Shown: piece by piece, positions 46,790-57,264 of the stretch
How positions within the stretch are numbered: position 1 is the first letter of the stretch
Layout of the letters: each line of letters opens with the position of its first letter
NCBI GenBank assembly: GCA_023374045.1
Contig: CM041778.1
Span: forward strand, 96,598,839-96,662,838
Source: Limonium bicolor
Taxonomy: Eukaryota > Streptophyta > Magnoliopsida > Caryophyllales > Plumbaginaceae
Length of the DNA: 64,000 nt
Reading direction: 5' to 3'
Position numbers and translations under genes: made by a program
Notes under the pieces: generated by a model
The model's database searches: none
What the model was told of the DNA's origin: nothing
What the model saw: the letters and a program-made list of their open reading frames with translations, nothing else

Positions 46790-47476
46790 ATGGAAGAGAG
46801 ATGGGAGTACCCTGGCGAGGTGTGTCATGTAATCAGACCGGGCATGATACTTCTTAGAGAGTTCCTAACCATAGACGAACAAATCGCCATAGTAGATGAG
46901 TGTAGAGCTTTAGGAAAAGGGTTGGGAGGATTTTATACCCCTACATTTAGTAGTGGTTCTAAGATGAAACTACACATGATGTGCTTAGGGAAGGATTGGG
47001 ATCCACAAACTAGGGCTTACAGAGAGGTGAGGATGATTGGTGGTGTATCAATACCTAGGATACGTGAGAGTTTCCTAACCTTGGTGAGTAGAGCGATGGA
47101 TATTGCTCAAGACTGCGAGAATCACCCTTTACCCGACATGACACATGATGTTTGCATCATCAACTACTACGAAAAGGAAGGAAAGCTTGGGAAGCACCAA
47201 GACAGTGATGAGACGACCAAGTCCATCACCAGAGGAATGCCGGTTATATCGTTCTCCATTAGCGATGATGCTGAGTTCATATATGGAGACCAGAAGAGGA
47301 TGGATCTAGCGAGCAACATCGTCCTCAAGTCTAGGGATGTATTGGTGTTTGGTGGAGAATCAATGCTAATATATCATGGAATCAAGAGCATTAAGCTCAA
47401 TACCGCACCACCAAGTCTAGTGAACGATACCCACATCCGACCCGGCCGTTTAAATTTGACTTTCAGACAATACTGA
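46790..47476 (+). CDS. AlkB/ALKBH1-like 2-oxoglutarate/Fe(II) dioxygenase
   Basis: A 228-aa intronless ORF with every AlkB hallmark: INYY at 124-127, iron ligands H136 and D138 (HxD) and H196, and the 2OG-binding RxNxTxR at R220, N222, T224 and R226 near the C-terminus. AlkB enzymes oxidatively demethylate N-methyl bases in DNA or RNA; ALKBH1 relatives act on N6-methyladenine or tRNA. It is shorter than typical plant ALKBH1 and lacks an N-terminal extension. The ATG at 46790 is the first in frame and gives a complete domain. It starts 98 bp after the E5 LTR and ends 262 bp before the E8 protease frame, same strand, where gag would lie. It has no stops, whereas E8 pol has several. It could be a processed host retrocopy or an element-borne capture. 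No poly(A) tail or TSD around it was seen. Confidence 0.93.
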   Translation: MEERWEYPGEVCHVIRPGMILLREFLTIDEQIAIVDECRALGKGLGGFYTPTFSSGSKMKLHMMCLGKDWDPQTRAYREVRMIGGVSIPRIRESFLTLVSRAMDIAQDCENHPLPDMTHDVCIINYYEKEGKLGKHQDSDETTKSITRGMPVISFSISDDAEFIYGDQKRMDLASNIVLKSRDVLVFGGESMLIYHGIKSIKLNTAPPSLVNDTHIRPGRLNLTFRQY

Positions 47477-47738
47477 TGTATTTTGGTAGCTAAGTATGTA
47501 ACCATGTTGCAATACAAATTGGATAAATGAAATAAGAGTTTATGTTCCTTCAAGAGTATGTTTTCCAGCTGTTGATACCATTAACTTATAACCTCAGGCT
47601 ACGAAAATGAAAAGGAGAGTACCATAAGCATCATAAATATGGCGGAAGCCAAGGAGTCCGGTAATGTCATCACAGGTATGGCTTCTAACAACCAACAATT
47701 AATGAGTGATTTAAACCGACTCGATGCTGATATAAGAG
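47477..47738 (+). other. Link between AlkB-like ORF and pol: UTR-like, then gag tail with intron-like insert
   Basis: The first ~110 bp is AT-rich and resembles a 3' UTR. From about 47590 an open frame in pol style leads to the protease start. It is interrupted by 47676-47748 (73 nt), which begins GTATGG and ends CTCAG. Removing that segment would rejoin the protease N-terminal motif in frame. It may be a tiny GT-AG intron or an insertion bounded by the short repeat CAGGTA. Confidence 0.5.
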
Positions 47739-49631
47739 ATGATCTCAGGTACCTTCCCTGTCAATGGTGTTAGTGCTTTCATCTTGTTCGACACCGGGGC
47801 TTCGCATTCATTCATTTCCCCTACATTCGCGAAGAAGCTGAGGGCAGCCCCCGAACAGCTCTCTGACTTTTCTGTCACACTTCCTACTAAGGAGAGAGTT
47901 GAATGCACTGGAACGTACACGGGATTGGAGATCAGCATCATGACTGAGACCTTTCCCATCGACTTGGTCAAATTCAAGAATTTGGGCTTCGACATTATAG
48001 TGGGTATGGACTGGCTGCAGAAGCATAAGGGCTGCCTGCATTGTTCAGAGCATCGACTACTACTAAAGGGGCCTAGCGGCAAGACAGTTTCATACCGTAG
48101 TGAGAAGAAAGAGCCGACTGTTAAGATCGTGTCAGCACTTTCCCTAATAAAGGATGTGAGGAAGGGCAGACAGGCCTTCCTCTGTTATGTTCAGGACACG
48201 AGACAGAGCGATGAGAGGAACTTAGACATTCCAGTCGTGGTGGACTTCCCCGACTTATTTCCTGATGAGCTGCCAGGTATACGGCCTGTGCGCGAGGTTG
48301 AGTTCGCCGTCGACTTGTTGCCAGGTACGGGCCCTATTGCTAAGGCGCCTTACCGTATGGCACCGACTGAAATGAGGGAGCTAAAGCTACAGCTGGAGGA
48401 CCTCCTAGACAAGGGATTCATACGACCTAGTGTTTCGCCTTGGGGTGCTCCAGTACTATTCGTTAAGAAGAAGGATGGCAGTATGCGACTCTGCATCGAC
48501 TACCGCGAGCTAAATGCGGTCACAGTAAAGAATAAGTACCCTTTGCCACGGATTGACGACTTATTTGACCAGCTGAGAGGAGCCAGTATATTCTCGAAGA
48601 TAGATCTCAGATTTGGCTACCATCAGATTAGGATTGTAGAGGGTGATGTGGAGAAAACAGCTTTTAGAACTTGGTATGGGCATTACGAGTTCACTGTTAT
48701 GCCATTCGGATTGTCGAATGCGCCAGCGATATTCATGGACTTGATGAACCGTCTCTTCAGAGAGCAGCTTGACAGTTCAGTTGTGGTCTTCATCGACGAT
48801 ATCCTGATCTATTCTAGGACTCAGGAGGAGCATGAGTTACATCTGAGACAAGTGTTGAGCATCATGAGAGAGAACCAGCTGTATGCCAAACTCTCGAAGT
48901 GTGAGTTCTGGTTAGACAGTGTGTCATTCCTTGGACACATTATTTCAGCAAGCGGGATATCTGTGGACCCTGCCAAGATTGAGGCAGTGAAGATTTGGCC
49001 GAGGCCAAAAACGGTAACAGACATTCGTAGCTTTCTGGGTTTGGCCGGTTACTACCGACGATTCGTGAAGGACTTTTCCAAAGTGGCCAAACCGATGACT
49101 AACCTTATGAAGAAGGAGTCCCAGTTCTTATGGTCTGCCGAGTGCGAGCAGTCCTTTCAGACACTGAAGGATCTCCTGACATCGGCACCCGTTCTTACTA
49201 TTCCTGAGGGCACCGATGGGCTCGAGATATATTGTGATGCCTCTGGAACCGGTCTAGGCTGTGTGCTTATACAGCACGGGAAGGTTGTTGCCTACGCATC
49301 CCGACAGCTGAAGAAGCATGAGGTGAACTACCCCCCACACGACCTTAAGTTGGGCGCAGTAGTATTCGCTTTGAAGATCTGGCGCCACTATCTTTATGGT
49401 GTGACAGTCACCGTCTACTCTGATCACAAGAGTTTACAGCATCTCTTCACTCAGAAGGAGCTAAACATGCGACAGAGAAGATGGGTCAAGTTCTTGAAGG
49501 ACAACAACATAGACCTGAGATACAAGGAGGGCAAGACAAATGTTGTAGCCGACGCCCTGAGCCGCCGAGCACACTCATTGTTTACTCTATTGGCGGGCAG
49601 CAGTCTGATTGATGAGATACAAGCTGCATAG
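47739..49631 (+). CDS. E8 pol: protease, reverse transcriptase and RNase H (Tekay-type chromovirus)
   Basis: A 630-aa open part of pol. Protease DTG is at 18-20. RT spans about 190-420, with [10 protein letters not shown] at 251-260, MPFGLSNAP at 321-329 and catalytic FIDD at 351-354. RNase H begins with IYCDASG and keeps its DH loop (YSDHKSLQ). The start at 47739 is only where the frame opens; the true N-terminus continues upstream past the 73-nt insert. RT and RNase H style fits Tekay/Del chromoviruses. The TAG at 49629 ends the open part, and the same frame continues into integrase. Substitutions such as R-to-W and S-to-F in conserved RT spots suggest an inactive copy. Confidence 0.93.
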   Translation: MISGTFPVNGVSAFILFDTGASHSFISPTFAKKLRAAPEQLSDFSVTLPTKERVECTGTYTGLEISIMTETFPIDLVKFKNLGFDIIVGMDWLQKHKGCLHCSEHRLLLKGPSGKTVSYRSEKKEPTVKIVSALSLIKDVRKGRQAFLCYVQDTRQSDERNLDIPVVVDFPDLFPDELPGIRPVREVEFAVDLLPGTGPIAKAPYRMAPTEMRELKLQLEDLLDKGFIRPSVSPWGAPVLFVKKKDGSMRLCIDYRELNAVTVKNKYPLPRIDDLFDQLRGASIFSKIDLRFGYHQIRIVEGDVEKTAFRTWYGHYEFTVMPFGLSNAPAIFMDLMNRLFREQLDSSVVVFIDDILIYSRTQEEHELHLRQVLSIMRENQLYAKLSKCEFWLDSVSFLGHIISASGISVDPAKIEAVKIWPRPKTVTDIRSFLGLAGYYRRFVKDFSKVAKPMTNLMKKESQFLWSAECEQSFQTLKDLLTSAPVLTIPEGTDGLEIYCDASGTGLGCVLIQHGKVVAYASRQLKKHEVNYPPHDLKLGAVVFALKIWRHYLYGVTVTVYSDHKSLQHLFTQKELNMRQRRWVKFLKDNNIDLRYKEGKTNVVADALSRRAHSLFTLLAGSSLIDEIQAA

Positions 49632-50773
49632 GAGAATGATCAGTACATGCAGAGTATCAGGCAGAAGATGGCAGAGGGTTGTTTTGAGAACTAGAAGTAC
49701 GACTTCGAACAGAGCAACGACGGCATGATTCGATTGAATGACCAGTTATGTATTCCAGAGTCTTCTCCTGACCTGAAGGAGAAGATACTCCAGGAGGCTC
49801 ATTGCTCGTCCTTATCCGTCCACCCCGGTTCTTTGAAGATGTACAAGGAATTAAAGGTCCATTTCTGGTGGAGAGGGATGAAGAAGGACGTAGCCGACTA
49901 TGTGACTAGATGCTTGACTTGTCAGAAGGTTAAGTTTGAGCACAGGAGACCCGGAGGATTAGTGCAGTCCATGCCTATTCCTTGCTGGAAGTTCGAGGAC
50001 ATCTCGATGGATTTTGTTGTCGGTCTCTCACCGACTAAGGGAGGACTGAACACGATTTGGGTCATTGTGGACCGTCTTACGAAGGTGGCGAAGTTTGTGG
50101 TGATGAAGGATACCTGGAAGGTCCCGAAGTTGGCGGACCTATTCCAGAAGGAGGTGATCCGACACCATGGCGTACTGAAGACCATTGTGTCAGACAGAGA
50201 TCCTCGTTTCCTATCTAGATGCTGGGGTCAGATTCAGGAAGCCTTAGGTACGAAGCTGAAGCTGAGTACGGCGTTCCATCCTCAGACCGACGGTCAGAGT
50301 GAAAGGACCATCCAGACACTGGAGGACATGCTGAGAGCATGTGCCTTAGATTTTCAGGGGAGCTGGTTAGAACGTCTACATTTGATAGAATTCGCCTACA
50401 ATAACAGCTACCACTCCTCTATTCAGATGCCACCGTTCCGGGCACTATACGGTAGACCGTGTAGGACTCCTTTATGCTGGGACGAGGCCAGCAAGACTGC
50501 GCTTCTAGGACCAGAGTACCTAAAGCAGATCAAGTAGGATGTCCTACAGATTCGTAGGTACATGAAGGCAGCCTAGGACCGACAGAAATCATATGTCGAC
50601 ACCAGGAGGAGAGACATTGAGTTTACTACCGATGGCATGGTATTCCTCAGAGTGTCACCCATGAAGGGGATCTTCCGATTTGGGTAGAAGGGCAAGCTGA
50701 GCCCGAAATAAGTTGGACCATATGCTATTAGGGAGCGAGTGAGCCCGTTAGCCGACAGACTGGACTTGCCAGG
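49632..50773 (+). pseudogene. E8 integrase with in-frame stops
   Basis: It continues the pol frame without shifts. HHCC zinc finger: H at EAHCSS, H at VHPGS, then CLTC. Catalytic triad: D in SMDFVV, D in VSDRDP, E in GQSERT. The open piece 49725-50537 holds zinc finger, catalytic core and the start of the C-terminal domain. Stops in this frame are at 49629, 49692, 50535, 50574, 50685 (TAG) and 50709 (TAA). The solo LTR E6 interrupts the frame at 50773. Integrase would insert the cDNA into the genome; this copy cannot be full length. Confidence 0.9.
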
Positions 50774-52442
50774 TGAAATACCCCAAACCTTGATATGTGG
50801 TTTAAATATCAAACTATGGTATGTAAAGGCTAAAAAGTGCCTTAGAAACATCAGTGAACAATTTAAACCATAGTAAAATGCAATAAAGCACTAAGATACA
50901 GTTTGAGCAAAAACATGCTTTAAGCTTGGAGTGAACTTGGTTAGGACCCAAAGAACCTACCAAGACTAAATAATAGTCAATTATGATTTAACAAGGCAAA
51001 TTAAGTCCATAGGAAACTTTGGTAGACAGTTAAACCAAACAAAACACAAGAATATACCTTAAAGTCAATAAGAGCAAAAATGTGCTCTAAGCTTGGGATA
51101 AATTTGTATAAGACCTAATGGTCATACTTATACCTTATAAGTATGTTAATGAACATATTAAATCAATTACCAAAGAAAACCAAGCTTGAAAACAAGTTAA
51201 AACACAAAAAGTGCTTTAAGGAGTCTTAAAGCACGTTTTTGAAAAATTGTCTTGTAAATGAGTTTTGAATGGCTAAATGTCCATCATTACTCTTTAATTA
51301 ACATGTGTACTATATAGTATCACATTTGGAAGTCTATATCAATGGGAAATCAAAATTTTCACATCTATGTGCCTTGTTTTAGTGAATAGTAACTTTACTA
51401 AGCTAGTTTGTAACATATGTTGTTATAAGTAATTAAATGGTCAACAAAGACCAAAACACCCTTATTATGATTATGGGGGCCGATTTTTGTAGGGTGAGTC
51501 ATCACCATTTATAAATCAATTAAAGGAAAGGAAAGTGATAAAGTAAAGTACTATTTGCTTTATATGTAAAATATCTTCAAAGTATACTCTCTCACCTCAT
51601 TCTCTTATTTCTCCTTGGTTCCCACCGTCACCTATCTTCATCCTCCCTTCTCAATCTCGTTCTCCTACAGCACCATTCATATCCCATCTCCTTTTACTTG
51701 TAACTTATGATTCCATGCTCCAAAATCAATTTCAAGACTACCTTTCTCTTAGTTAGAGTAAGCTCTTCATTCCTATCTTTTCAAATCTTCAAGAACTCCA
51801 TTTTGGTGCCATGAAGATTCACCATTGAAGGAGCTTGAGCTCATATTTTCATGCCTTGTCATTCTCCTTTGCTTCAAGGTGAGGAAAACCAAAGAAAATC
51901 AATGTTTCCACTTGTTTTTGTGTGTGACCGAGAATCACCTAGTAATGGTGTTTTCTCTTGCCTTTGTTTAGCTTCATTTCAAACTTCAAAGGGCTAGGTG
52001 GAGTCCTATCTTGCCACTTATTCAAGTTCTCTTTCAAATTCCAAAGGTAAACGTCAAATTTTAGTGTTTCAAGACACTTATGTAGACCTAGGGTTTAATT
52101 ATGAGTTTGAGTATTAAACTTAATGCTCATTACCCTTATATGTGTAATGGTTAGAAGGTTGACAAGTGATAAAAGTTCCTTGCCGATTTTCAATCAAGAA
52201 AGAACAAGAAAAAAAAAAACAAGTGAGAAAACTTTAAAAACAAAGAGGTAAATGATCTCTCTTAATGTAGTTTTATGTACTAGGAAATTGAGCTATATTT
52301 GCTTAATAATTAACCTAAAGAGCCAATGGGAAATGAGCTAGAAAACTATCCACTAGGTGGACTAAAAAGACATGGGAGCCTTGTTGTGTGTATTCGGAGG
52401 TTGAAGGCATTTAAATGTGGAGATTCAGTGTTTAAGTTTAAT

Positions 52443-52500
52443 GCAATTTAAGGGCCTAAGAGCCATGTTATTTAAGGGCCTAAGTGCCAAGCAATTTAAG
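52443..52500. repeat. 24-bp minisatellite in E6, two units
   Basis: ATTTAAGGGCCTAAG then AGCCATGTT, followed by a variant unit ending TGCCAAGCA. E7 has three units at the same place (62927-63000), so the two LTRs differ by one unit. Confidence 0.8.
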
Positions 52501-53165
52501 TTTATGCACTATATTGTGATGTAGTGTAAAATTTGGTGTATGTTGTGTGTGAGAATACTCTTTATGGATTTTAGGTGTTCTTGAATGGAATAAGGTAAAA
52601 ACCTAAGTGTTTGGATGTGAGAATATACAAGAGAAGCTATGGCAAAATTTGGAAAATGTGTAAGAAGGTCTAAGTGTTTTAAATAAGTTTTGGTGAACTA
52701 GGAAGTGTTAAAGGTGAACAAATGTTTTACTAGGGAAGAAAACATGTACTAAGGCGATTTAGAGTGATACAAGGATTTAGGTATTATCTTGGAAGTTCTA
52801 GGAATTCAATGTGTGTTTTTGAGAATGTTGATGTACAAGGAAGAAATGATGTTTAGGTAAGATGTGAAAAGGAGATTTAGTTAGTAAGAAAAGAAGTTTG
52901 AGAGATGATGTTAAGGTGTAGAGGAAACACCTTGGTATAGTGGTCATTATAGGTGAAATACCACCTAGAAATCTTAAGGAGAAAACATTTCAAGTGCTAG
53001 GAATTTTGTAAGGAATTTGTGAATGATAAGATGGTTTTGGTGTGTGATTTAAAGAGTTTAGTACATGGCTAAATGTGTGTTTGATGTGCCAAATGATGTT
53101 AGAACACATTAGGAGGCTTGAGGAAAAATTTGGAGAAAGTTTGACAATGTATGGGAAGTTTCTGC

Positions 53166-53285
53166 AGCCGACCTACCCAGGGGACCGACCCCAGTCTGGG
53201 TCGGTCGGGCTGAAACTGTGAACTTGGATGCTCTCTGCAGCCGACCTACCCATGGGGTGGGTCGGTCGGTGGGTCGGTCGGACCT
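53166..53285. repeat. E6 LTR hairpin array, two units 73 bp apart
   Basis: Units start at 53168 and 53241. Arms are CCGACCTACCCA and TGGGTCGGTCGG, with one T-C mismatch. In unit 1 the outer CAG/CTG also pairs. GC-rich, in AT-rich surroundings, 2.4 kb into the LTR. Confidence 0.8.
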
Positions 53286-55295
53286 TAAAAAAAAATTAAT
53301 TTTAAGAATGTTAAGTGGTATTAGTGGTATGCCATTAAGAGAGTATTGATGGTTAGAAAGATAAATATATATGGACTTGAGAGATTAAGTTAAGTAAGAT
53401 GATTTAAATGTTAAGGTTATAAAATGATATGTAATGATGGGGATTGATTAGTAATGATGTTATAAGGTTGTTTAAGACATGTTAGGTGAGTTATAAGGAC
53501 AATTAAGTAGGTGGAAAGTTGGAGAAAAATGTGAAAGTAAAACAAGTTAAAAATGTGAAGTTATTTAACTAGTTAACAGGGTTAACTATGAGCTTTAAAC
53601 TTTAAACAATCATGTTACCCCGATGTTAATGAAAGTAATTGTAATATTACCAATTGTTTGCGAATTTGCTCGAGGAACATAAGTGGACATGATAAAGTGG
53701 ACTCCGGTGACAGGTATGGTTTTCTTGCAACCTGTGTCCTACCGGATTACACCGGCTTGTATGCCAATGTGTTTTTCTGTATGTTTGCCACGTTGTAAGA
53801 TAAAACATGTAATGAGTTTACAGTAATTCATTTATGTGGCGTGTTCAACTCCGATACCATTTAACCTCGGAAGTGTTAACCTTAGTTAACTGAGTCTAGG
53901 ATCACATGAGAGTTCGGTATTCGGATTAAACGACCCGAACCATGGGACGTTCTAACCACGGCTATGCGTGAGCTAATTGTGTGATATCTGTATGTGAATG
54001 TAGGGATCTCCCTTGTGTGTTTAACCCAGTTGTAATACTGTATGGTGTGTAGATGTGATAGACTCCATAGTGGGGTTCTAACTAATATCTAAAAGTAAGT
54101 ATGTACTAACAGTGGTGAGGAATCCGGTTAGGCCGGTCGCACGTTGTTTGGGAGTGGGTATCCTTTTTAGCCTTACCCTTCTCTCTCTTATGGTTGTTTC
54201 CCTCATGGGTTATGATATCCCATTAGCTTATTCCAAAGCTTAGCTATTCTGACTTATGATCGGTTTAGGGGGAACATGTGTTTGTGTGGTGTGTTCGGGC
54301 CACAAAACCCGAACCATCTTAACTTAAGTTACTCGTCCGACTACTAGGACGGTAATGAGTGTTGTATAACGAGCTTATCATGGGGGGGGGGACATCATCC
54401 TCTAAGCTCACCAGTGAATTAACTATGTTTGGGTCGGTTCCTAAGAGAACCGTTCCCGTTATGTTATGTGTTGTTGATGTAATGCAATTCCTATTGCAAT
54501 GTTATTATGTGCACGTTGATACGTGAAAATTGTTGTTATGTGTTGATATGTGATGTATGTTATGTGTGGTAAAATGTGGAGTATGTGGATCATGGATATG
54601 AATCCCAGTTTGTGATAAGAGGCGTTTAAGGATAACCCGATTTATGGGTAAGTGTCGTCTATTAAGGAAGTAGCTCCATTAGAGGAGGAACACTCTAGGG
54701 ATAATGGGTACCATGAGTGACTTATCAAATAAGGATGTATTATCCGTTTATTGAGCCCATTGAGGTGAAATGTTGTGTGTTGTGTGTTTACAGTTGCATG
54801 CATGATTTAAATATAATCAACCGCATGCTAAGACGACAATTAGTTGTGCGTGGCCCGGTAGCATGTGGGCTGCGGGATTACCATACCAGCAAAGGTGCTG
54901 AGCCCCTTGGGGGCCACCCTTTCTCTTCTTTTCCTGTTCAGGTACAAGCAGCTGGAAGCCGTTCGAGAGTAGGACGGGGTAGTCGTTGTACATGGGTAAT
55001 CATTTAAGTTGTATATATACAGTAGGTGTAGTAAGACCGAAATTGTTATCGGCATTAGTTTGTGAATACTCGGTACAGTTGAAAGGTGTATGTGGTTTCT
55101 ATTGTTGATGGAAGGGTCAGTAATGTGTAGTCGCTCGGAATCTAGTCCATCAGACCGGTACAATGTATATGTAATAGCCTTGTTAGCCACGTGGGTGGTT
55201 AACGGCATGTAACACCAACGAGTTAAGTAATGTGATGAAGTATGTTTTCCGCTGCAGATTGTTGTTATGTGTTTGTTGTTGGATGGGGTGTTACA

Positions 55296-55575
55296 CCAGC
55301 AGAGCTCGGGAGGGTGCACAACGTCTTTCACGTTTCACAGTTGAAGAAGTATGTGCCCCACCCATCGCACGTGTTAGAGCCAGAAACTTTAGAGTTGGAC
55401 CCTGCTCTTCGATATGAATAAGTACCACTCCGCATCCTCGATACGAAGACAAGGCAGACTAGGAACAAGACCGTTAGCATAGTCAAGGTTCTCTGGTCGA
55501 ACCATGAGATGGAGGAGGCTACATGGGAGTTAGAAGACTCCATGAGAGAGAAGTATCTAGCACTCTTCGAGTAGT
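55296..55575 (+). pseudogene. E8 pol C-terminus: integrase tail and chromodomain-like end
   Basis: It resumes the frame cut by E6 (ELGRVHNVFHVSQLKKYVPH is the conserved tail of chromovirus integrases). A Tekay-type chromodomain remnant follows, with the ATWE motif. One in-frame TAA lies near 55420. The end is a double stop (TAGTAG) at 55570-55575. The chromodomain would guide insertion to marked heterochromatin. Confidence 0.88.
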
Positions 55576-55592
55576 AGCTGTGTTATTTGTAC

Positions 55593-55627
55593 GGGTTCGT
55601 GGACAAACCCTTTTTATGGGGGGTAGA
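55593..55627 (+). promoter_or_regulatory. E8 first hairpin-PPT module, just after pol
   Basis: GGGTTCG-TGGA-CAAACCC (55593-55610) has six of seven pairs. ATGGGGGGTAGA follows at 55616-55627. A second module adjoins the LTR 390 bp downstream. Confidence 0.6.
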
Positions 55628-55984
55628 CGCCACTTGGATTGCGCATATGTTTATGCATTAGGTTTGTTTTGTGGTGTGTTTTGGTGGTATGCTGTGTCAT
55701 ACATGTTTGATTGATGAATTGGTTGTATGTAGTGCCTCTGTGCACATGTGTTTGGTTACATATATATAAGTACCTTTGAGTACTCCGGATTGGTTTTGCT
55801 CCTTGTTTAGTGTTGTACTTGAATGAATGGGTCATGATTTTGACTACATGGAATGTGATTAATGCTGTATCAATTGTGATACATATAGACTAGGTTTGAA
55901 CCTAGTGGGATATACTCTCTAGCGATGGACTGTTTATGATTACCTAGTGGAACTTGATTCCTTAGGAGAATTGAATTTGAATAA

Positions 55985-56020
55985 GGACTTCAGGACGAAG
56001 CCTTTTTAAGGGGGGTAGAT
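55985..56020 (+). promoter_or_regulatory. E8 terminal hairpin and polypurine tract
   Basis: GGACTTC-AGGAC-GAAGCC (55985-56002) has a 4-bp core plus partial outer pairing. AAGGGGGGTAGAT (56008-56020) abuts the 3' LTR. This is the plus-strand primer site of E8. Confidence 0.78.
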
Positions 56021-57264
56021 TGAAATACCCCTAAGGTTCATAAATTAAAATAAAATACAATTAATGAGTTAAGAAGGCTAATAAGCCTTAATGAACCGTT
56101 AATCATGAAAACTCCTAAGCACACTTATATAAATAAATATGTATTCCATGAAGGTTACTAAACCTTATATAAACACATGGACATAAGTGGAGCTTAGTAA
56201 AGGAGGAAAATTAATCTACAATTGATTTATCATGATGTACACATCTTCATGAACAAAGAACACAAACACTTAAGGAAAATATACCTTAAGAAGTCAAAAT
56301 GACTTGTGAGTAAAATATCACTTGTAACACAAGTGTATACACCTTTGGACACTAAATAACACATATTAACATGTTAACACATTAAACAAGTCCAAGATAT
56401 ACATGATGTGTAAAATGAACATCAATATCAAAGGTGAATCAAAGTAAACATTTTTACTAGTTTTAATGAATAGTAAAGTATACCAATTCCTTAAGAAAAT
56501 GTTTTTATACACTTAAGGATGAATAAATCATGTTGGTAACAAACTAACACATGATATAAGTCCAAATGTACAAGTTATAAGTCATAACATTAAAAATGAA
56601 ACAAAAGAGACCATTTTGCCCCTTGGTACAATGGTGGCCAGCAATGCCCATGCAAGTGGCTTCCAACTTTCAAAAATTGAACCAATAAGTCTCATTTAGG
56701 TGCCTTAAGTCAACAAACACTAAATTAAACACAAACCTTACCAATAATGCCTTAAAAGTCATCTTTCTTCTCTTTCCTCCTCATTCTCCCTTGGCTGCCG
56801 ATTTTCAAAGCTCCATATCCTCTCTAAGTCTGCTACTAAACAGCCAAGAACAAGCTTGGAAAGAATTCCAATCCTAAGGCATAAGGTAAGCTCTTAATTC
56901 ATGTAATAGTTCATTCTCTTCCTCTTTTCACTAGCTATCCAATGGTCTAAGATTTATCCACTTCCACCCACGTATCTAGGCTGGATCTAAGGTGCAAGGA
57001 AGGGTTAAATTCGACTGGAACCAAGGTTGGAGAAGAAAATTAAGCAAAGTCACTCCTTAAGGTAAAAATGTGCTCTAAGCACCTACCTTCTTCTCTATTG
57101 TTATTCCAACGAATTCCTACCAACTAAACCTTCTATAATCTTCATATTTACATGCTAGAACCGTTGGTGTACCTTCATCCACTCGAAGTTGGCCAAAACC
57201 ACCCAAAAAACACCTTAAAAGGGGGTTTAAAGAGTAAGTCTTCTAGCTTCTGTACAAGTGAGTT
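56021..57264 (+). repeat. E8 3' LTR, left part
   Basis: It starts TGAAATACCCCTAAGG after the PPT and is cut at 57264 by E9. It contains a Y-rich leader-like stretch (56760-56830). The E8 5' LTR is not in the window. Confidence 0.8.

Larger units (their letters stand above)
50774..55295 (+). repeat. E6: solo LTR (4522 bp) inside E8 pol
   Basis: It starts TGAAATACCCCAAACC and ends GGGGTGTTACA, with no PBS or PPT beside it. Flanks CCAGG (50769-50773) and CCAGC (55296-55300) are a TSD with one mismatch. Its start is closely related to E7 (61294). It has a leader zone (51590-51850, box at 51771-51786), a 24-bp repeat (52445-52500), a hairpin array (53166-53285) and a fold block near 54845-54955. 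A solo LTR arises by LTR-LTR recombination. Confidence 0.92.
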
